From an uncultured Prevotella sp. (GTDB lineage: Bacteria; Bacteroidota; Bacteroidia; Bacteroidales; Bacteroidaceae): a DNA stretch of 8,988 nt. The position numbers were made by a program, and so were the translations under genes. Shown one piece after another: positions 5,324 through 8,988 of this stretch; the stretch's first letter is position 1; every line of letters starts with the position of its first letter. The notes under the pieces were generated by a model. The model had not been told where the DNA came from, made no database searches, and saw only the letters and a program-made list of their open reading frames with translations. The DNA lies in assembly GCA_946999025.1 (NCBI GenBank), contig CAMQBP010000073.1, forward strand, positions 1-8,988, given 5' to 3'.

Positions 5324-6994
5324 TTGATAACGTTGGATTGGATTAACGCTCTTTTTACCATTCAGTCTCCCGTACAGACGGTGGTGGTCATCTCCTTGAT
5401 TATCGCTGCTGGCATGGCATTGAGCAAAATCAAGCTCATGGGAGTTTCTCTTGGCGTGTCGTTCGTTTTCTTTATCGGCATCATTGCAGGAAACATGGGG
5501 CTTTCGGTCGATTCAGCCGCGCTCAACTTTGCCGAAACCTTTGGCTTGGTTTTGTTCGTATATACACTTGGATTGTACGTGGGGCCCAACTTTTTCGGTG
5601 CTTTCCGCCACGAGGGAACCAGCTTTAACTTATGGGGGCTTGCCGTCATCTTCTTGGGAACAGTGCTGGCGGTGGCGCTGTGTCCGCTGACGGGCATCTC
5701 CCTTCCCACGATGGTGGGCTTGTTGTGCGGTGCCACCACCAACACACCGGCACTCGGTGCGGCCCAACAAGCATTGGAACACATGAGTCTACCAACCGGT
5801 GGAGTGGCCCTGGCTACTGCCGTAACCTATCCGATGGGTGTCGTAGGCGTTATCCTGGGCATTCTCATCATGCGCAAGTTCTTTGTCAAGCCTGAGGATT
5901 TGGTGCCCAAATCTCCTGTGGACGAAGACCAGACGTTTGTGTGCCAGTTCCTCATTGTCAATCCTGCCATTGAAGGACGAACCATTGGTGAGCTGGCCAT
6001 GAGCACTCCTTTGAGGTTCATTGTCTCACGCGTTTGGCGACAGGATGAAGTGTTGGTGCCGGGTGCTTCAACGCGACTGCACACGGGCGACAACCTTATG
6101 GTGGTGACTAACCGTGATGATGTGTCGGGCCTGGAGATTCTTTTCGGCCAAAAAGTGGAACGCGATTGGAACAAAGGCGAGATAGATTGGAATCAAATCG
6201 ACCGCAAGGTAGAGTCGCGCGTCATCGTCTTAACCCGTACGGCCCTCAATGGTAAGCTGCTGGGAAGAATCCACTTGCGCGACAGTTTCGACGTTAATGT
6301 CAGCCGTGTTACTCGTGGTGATGTTAAATTGCTGGCCACCAAAGACCTCAGGTTGCAGTATGGTGACCGCTTGACGGTGGTTGGTGAACCGAAAAAAGTA
6401 GACAGTGCCGAGCATTTCTTGGGCAATTCGGTCAAGACACTCAACGAGCCGAACGTGGGAAGCATCTTCTTTGGCATGATCTTAGGACTGGCCTTGGGCG
6501 CCATCCCCATCAGTTTTCCCGGCATGGACTCGCCCATTCGACTGGGAATTGCCGGCGGTCCTATCATCATGGGCATCCTCGTGGGTGCGTTGGGACCACA
6601 CATGCACTTCATTTCGTACACCACTCGCTCAGCCTCTCTCATGCTCCGCAGGTTGGGGTTGGCGATGTATCTGGCCTGTCTGGGGCTTGATGCGGGCAAA
6701 GATTTCTTCAGTACGGTGTTCCGTCCTGAAGGGTTGCTGTGGGTAGGTATCGGTGCACTGCTCACCATCGTACCCGTTTTCATCGTGGGCTGCATAGCTT
6801 TGCGCACCAAAAAACTTGACTACGGAACCATTTGTGGCATTCTTTGCGGAGCCATGGCCAACCCGATGGCACTGTCGTATGCCAACGACACCATCGAAGG
6901 GGACACACCCAGCATCAGCTATGCTACGGTCTACCCCATCGGAATGTTTATTCGGGTCATCATAGCCCAAGTATTAATCATGTTCTTTGTGTGA
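5324..6994 (+). CDS. AspT/YidE-family putative transporter with two TrkA-C domains
   Basis: This 556-residue membrane protein belongs to the aspartate:alanine exchanger (AAE) superfamily, together with E. coli YidE/YbjL; most members have no known substrate. Residues about 16-185 hold an N-terminal membrane half, with five to six hydrophobic segments and the signature 'GLLCGATTNTPALGAAQQ' (132-149). Two soluble TrkA-C (RCK-C) regulatory domains follow at about 205-280 and 292-367, each with a 'TGDNLMVV' or 'YGDRLTVV' turn. The second membrane half is at about 378-556, with the matching repeat 'GILCGAMANPMALSYA' (505-520). Length and order are typical. No ATG start exists: TTG at 5324 opens the frame, but TTG at 5333 gives MDWINALF, closer to the family's usual N-terminus as I recall it. 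It is followed after 5 nt by the transferase gene, so the two are almost certainly co-transcribed from the promoter at 5229-5259. Confidence 0.92.
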   Translation: MITLDWINALFTIQSPVQTVVVISLIIAAGMALSKIKLMGVSLGVSFVFFIGIIAGNMGLSVDSAALNFAETFGLVLFVYTLGLYVGPNFFGAFRHEGTSFNLWGLAVIFLGTVLAVALCPLTGISLPTMVGLLCGATTNTPALGAAQQALEHMSLPTGGVALATAVTYPMGVVGVILGILIMRKFFVKPEDLVPKSPVDEDQTFVCQFLIVNPAIEGRTIGELAMSTPLRFIVSRVWRQDEVLVPGASTRLHTGDNLMVVTNRDDVSGLEILFGQKVERDWNKGEIDWNQIDRKVESRVIVLTRTALNGKLLGRIHLRDSFDVNVSRVTRGDVKLLATKDLRLQYGDRLTVVGEPKKVDSAEHFLGNSVKTLNEPNVGSIFFGMILGLALGAIPISFPGMDSPIRLGIAGGPIIMGILVGALGPHMHFISYTTRSASLMLRRLGLAMYLACLGLDAGKDFFSTVFRPEGLLWVGIGALLTIVPVFIVGCIALRTKKLDYGTICGILCGAMANPMALSYANDTIEGDTPSISYATVYPIGMFIRVIIAQVLIMFFV

Positions 6995-6999
6995 CAAAA

Positions 7000-8901
7000 A
7001 TGATGAAAACACGTTTTAAGTATTTCTTTCTAACCTACGTTTTCTTCGTCCTGATTTTTATCATTCAGAAACCTCTGTTCATGCTTTACCACCTGTCTTT
7101 GTTCAAAGAGGCAACATGGAAAGATTGGTTTTTGGTGCCTTACCATGGCCTGCCGTTGGATTTTTCGTTGGCCGGCTACCTCACCATCATACCCGGATTG
7201 TTGCTGATTTGCACCATCTGGTCGCGCAAACGTTTGTTGAGACGACTGGCAAAGGCCTATTTTGCCGTCATTGCCATCGTACTGTCGGCCGTCTTTGTCA
7301 TCGACCTGGGCCTCTATCGGTATTGGGGATTCCGATTAGACGCCACGCCCTTGTTCTATTTCTGCTCCTCTCCGGGGAACGCATTGGCCAGTGCCAGCGC
7401 ATGGGAACTTATCGGTGGCATCGTGACTTTGCTGCTGATGACCGCCCTCCTCTATGCCCTGTTTTATTTGTTGCTAAGGAATGACGTGCTCGAAAAGAAG
7501 CTCTTGCCCCTCAACCGACCATTCTTCACCTTCCTTTTCGTGCTGCTTTGGGCGGCCTTGTTCATCCCTATCCGTGGCGGATTCAAGGCATCGACCATGA
7601 ATATAGGCAAAGTATATTTCAGTGAGAACATGCGTTTGAACCACGCCGCGACCAATCCACTGTTCAGTCTGCTGGTTTCATTGATCAAACAAGAAAACTT
7701 TAAGCAGCAATATCGCTTCATGAAGGATGACGAAGCCAACAAGTTGGTTGCACAGATGTACGACCAGGTTGTTGTACATCGGTCATATCAGGCACCCCAA
7801 CAATGGATATTGACCACCGCTCGGCCTAACATTCTGTTCGTGGTGATGGAGAGTTTCTCCTCCAAACTCATGGCGTCACTGGGCGGAGAACGCAATGTGG
7901 CGGTCAATCTGGACCGACTTTCGGCCGAAGGATTGCTGTTCCGACACTTCTATGCCACGAGTTTTCGAACCGACAGAGGACTTGTTTCCATCCTCAGCGG
8001 ATTCCCCTCGCTGCCCACCAACAGCATCATGAAGATGCCAAAGGTGTCTCAAAACTTGCCTTCCATTGCTGCAAGTTTACGTAAGGTGGGCTATACGGCC
8101 GATTATTATTATGGTGGCGATGCCGATTTTACCAACATGCGGTCGTATTTGAAGGGTACAGGATTTGAGACGATTGTGTGTGATGAAGACTTTCCTGTGT
8201 CAGATAGGCTCAGCAAATGGGGAGTCCCCGACCACCTATTGTTCGAAAAGGTGCTCTCAAACTTGCGGCAAAACAAGCGTCAAAAGCCGTGGTTCAAGGT
8301 GGTACAGACATCGAGCAGCCACGAACCCTTCGATGTTCCTTACCACCGTTTGAATAACAAAATACTTAATGCGTTTGCTTATACCGACAGTTGCGTGGGT
8401 CACTTTGTGGACGAATTGAAGAAACTACCGCTGTGGAAGAACACGCTTGTGGTACTGGTTCCCGACCATTTGGGCTGCTATCCCCAGGACATTGACAACC
8501 TATCCGTTGAGCGTTATCAAATTCCGCTCATCTTCTTGGGTGGCGCACTCAAAGAGCCTGGCACGGTAGACATCCATGGTTCGCAGACTGACATTGCCGC
8601 CACGCTGTTGGGACAGATGGGAATTGCGCATCACGAGTTTACCTATAGCAAGGATATGTTCAATCCGTCATCCCCTCATTTTGCGTTCTTTACCTTCCCA
8701 GATGCCTTTGGTTTGGTGGATGAAGACAATCAGGTGGTCTTCAATAACGAGTCGAAGAAGGTTGTTTTAGACCGAGGTAAGCGGCCTGGAAAGAATCTCA
8801 AGCGAGGGAAAGCCTACCTGCAAAAGATTTATGACACCATCGATCGGTTGGCTACAGAGCCTGTGAAAGAGGGCAACAGACATGAAGTTCGCAGGCAATA
8901 G
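7000..8901 (+). CDS. LtaS/EptA-like membrane sulfatase-superfamily phospho-transferase
   Basis: The 633-residue protein has five hydrophobic segments (about 8-30, 57-73, 86-104, 138-158, 175-190). A linker with 'STMNIGKVYFSENMRLNHAA' follows, then a periplasmic sulfatase-type domain (about 275-600). Key residues match the LtaS pattern: metal ligand E284 (VVMESF), catalytic T324 (SFRTDRG), substrate-site H441 (SSSHEPF), and D489-H490 (VPDHLG). In S. aureus LtaS the counterparts are E255, T300, H416, D475 and H476. Enzymes of this group move phosphoglycerol or phosphoethanolamine from phospholipid onto an envelope acceptor. Gram-negative Bacteroidales make no lipoteichoic acid, so a lipid A, glycan or lipid acceptor is more likely; which one cannot be read from sequence. 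I chose ATG 7000 (MMKTRFKYFF; 7003 equally possible) because the longer frame from 6832 overlaps the transporter and adds a non-membrane, shadow-like stretch. Gap to the transporter stop is 5 nt, indicating an operon. Confidence 0.92.
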   Translation: MMKTRFKYFFLTYVFFVLIFIIQKPLFMLYHLSLFKEATWKDWFLVPYHGLPLDFSLAGYLTIIPGLLLICTIWSRKRLLRRLAKAYFAVIAIVLSAVFVIDLGLYRYWGFRLDATPLFYFCSSPGNALASASAWELIGGIVTLLLMTALLYALFYLLLRNDVLEKKLLPLNRPFFTFLFVLLWAALFIPIRGGFKASTMNIGKVYFSENMRLNHAATNPLFSLLVSLIKQENFKQQYRFMKDDEANKLVAQMYDQVVVHRSYQAPQQWILTTARPNILFVVMESFSSKLMASLGGERNVAVNLDRLSAEGLLFRHFYATSFRTDRGLVSILSGFPSLPTNSIMKMPKVSQNLPSIAASLRKVGYTADYYYGGDADFTNMRSYLKGTGFETIVCDEDFPVSDRLSKWGVPDHLLFEKVLSNLRQNKRQKPWFKVVQTSSSHEPFDVPYHRLNNKILNAFAYTDSCVGHFVDELKKLPLWKNTLVVLVPDHLGCYPQDIDNLSVERYQIPLIFLGGALKEPGTVDIHGSQTDIAATLLGQMGIAHHEFTYSKDMFNPSSPHFAFFTFPDAFGLVDEDNQVVFNNESKKVVLDRGKRPGKNLKRGKAYLQKIYDTIDRLATEPVKEGNRHEVRRQ

Positions 8902-8924
8902 CCTTTCACATCACCCGCGACATG

Positions 8925-8971
8925 GGCTGTTTCAGTTGGCAAAAACAAATGGTTTGCTGTCTGAAGCAGCC
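8925..8971 (+). terminator. Probable terminator of the transporter-transferase operon
   Basis: GGCTGTTTCAG (8925-8935) pairs with CTGAAGCAGCC (8961-8971) over 11 bp with one U-G wobble. An inner GCAAA/TTTGC pairing (8939-8943 with 8953-8957) lengthens the structure. TATTTTATG follows, a T-rich but interrupted tail. It begins 24 nt after the transferase stop codon. Confidence 0.6.
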
Positions 8972-8988
8972 TATTTTATGCTGTTAAA

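Noticed and set aside
6193..6810. 205-codon - strand frame opposite the transporter
   Set aside because: Composition is rich in Pro, Ser, Arg and Met in the way antisense translations of membrane genes are; the + strand gene is certain.
6832..6999. N-terminal extension of the transferase gene
   Set aside because: The extra residues are His- and Gln-rich, overlap the transporter end, and precede a clean MMKTRFKYFF membrane start at 7000.
8882..8988. Open frame starting inside the transferase gene and running off the right edge (MKFAGNSLSHHP...)
   Set aside because: Only 35 codons are visible, it spans the probable terminator hairpin at 8925-8971, and no family pattern is seen.

Overview
The window looks like a chromosomal segment from a Bacteroidales bacterium, most likely Prevotella or a close relative. 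This rests on a lipoprotein with a CSEND-type lipobox and fimbrillin-like N-terminus, a small 'YxxP...LLAG' peptide gene beside it, two perfect Bacteroidetes -7 boxes of the TAnnTTTG form ahead of + strand genes (one with a TTTG at 19 nt), and little use of Shine-Dalgarno sequences. The species call is inference; no rRNA or tRNA is present to anchor it.

Left part (1-2442). The 3' end of an unrecognised + strand gene converges on a - strand operon, and the two probably share a very strong bidirectional terminator (239-289). The operon holds a small peptide gene with no intact ATG start (2167-2367) and a 585-residue predicted surface lipoprotein (356-2113). The lipoprotein has a fimbrillin-like N-terminal half and a cysteine-rich C-terminal half that looks lamin-tail/DUF4876-like. 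Its short 3' UTR carries three successive inverted repeats.

Middle (2368-4014). An AT-rich divergent intergenic region separates this operon from a + strand AraC-family regulator (2733-3596). Divergence makes the regulator a candidate controller of the lipoprotein operon. Behind it is a long non-coding stretch with four degenerate 22-bp tandem repeats (3644-3731) that together form one large dyad, then a good promoter (3822-3852) and a roughly 160-nt leader with two tiny overlapping reading frames.

Right part (4015-8988). First comes a fused enzyme, with an N-terminal CMP-nonulosonate (NeuA-type) cytidylyltransferase and a C-terminal KdsC/KDN-9-phosphate-phosphatase-like HAD domain. It has its own promoter. 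After a textbook TTTG-N19-TAnnTTTG promoter (5229-5259) there is a two-gene operon: an AspT/YidE-type membrane transporter with two TrkA-C domains, and 5 nt later an LtaS/EptA-like membrane-anchored alkaline-phosphatase-superfamily transferase. A hairpin followed by a T-rich stretch closes the operon at 8925-8971.

Cell-envelope biology is the common theme: surface lipoprotein, activated nonulosonic acid, transporter and envelope phospho-transferase. No complete new defence or mobile system is visible. The best leads are the small peptide gene with its broken start, the 22-bp repeat/dyad, and the bifunctional nonulosonate enzyme standing apart from any other sugar-pathway gene.
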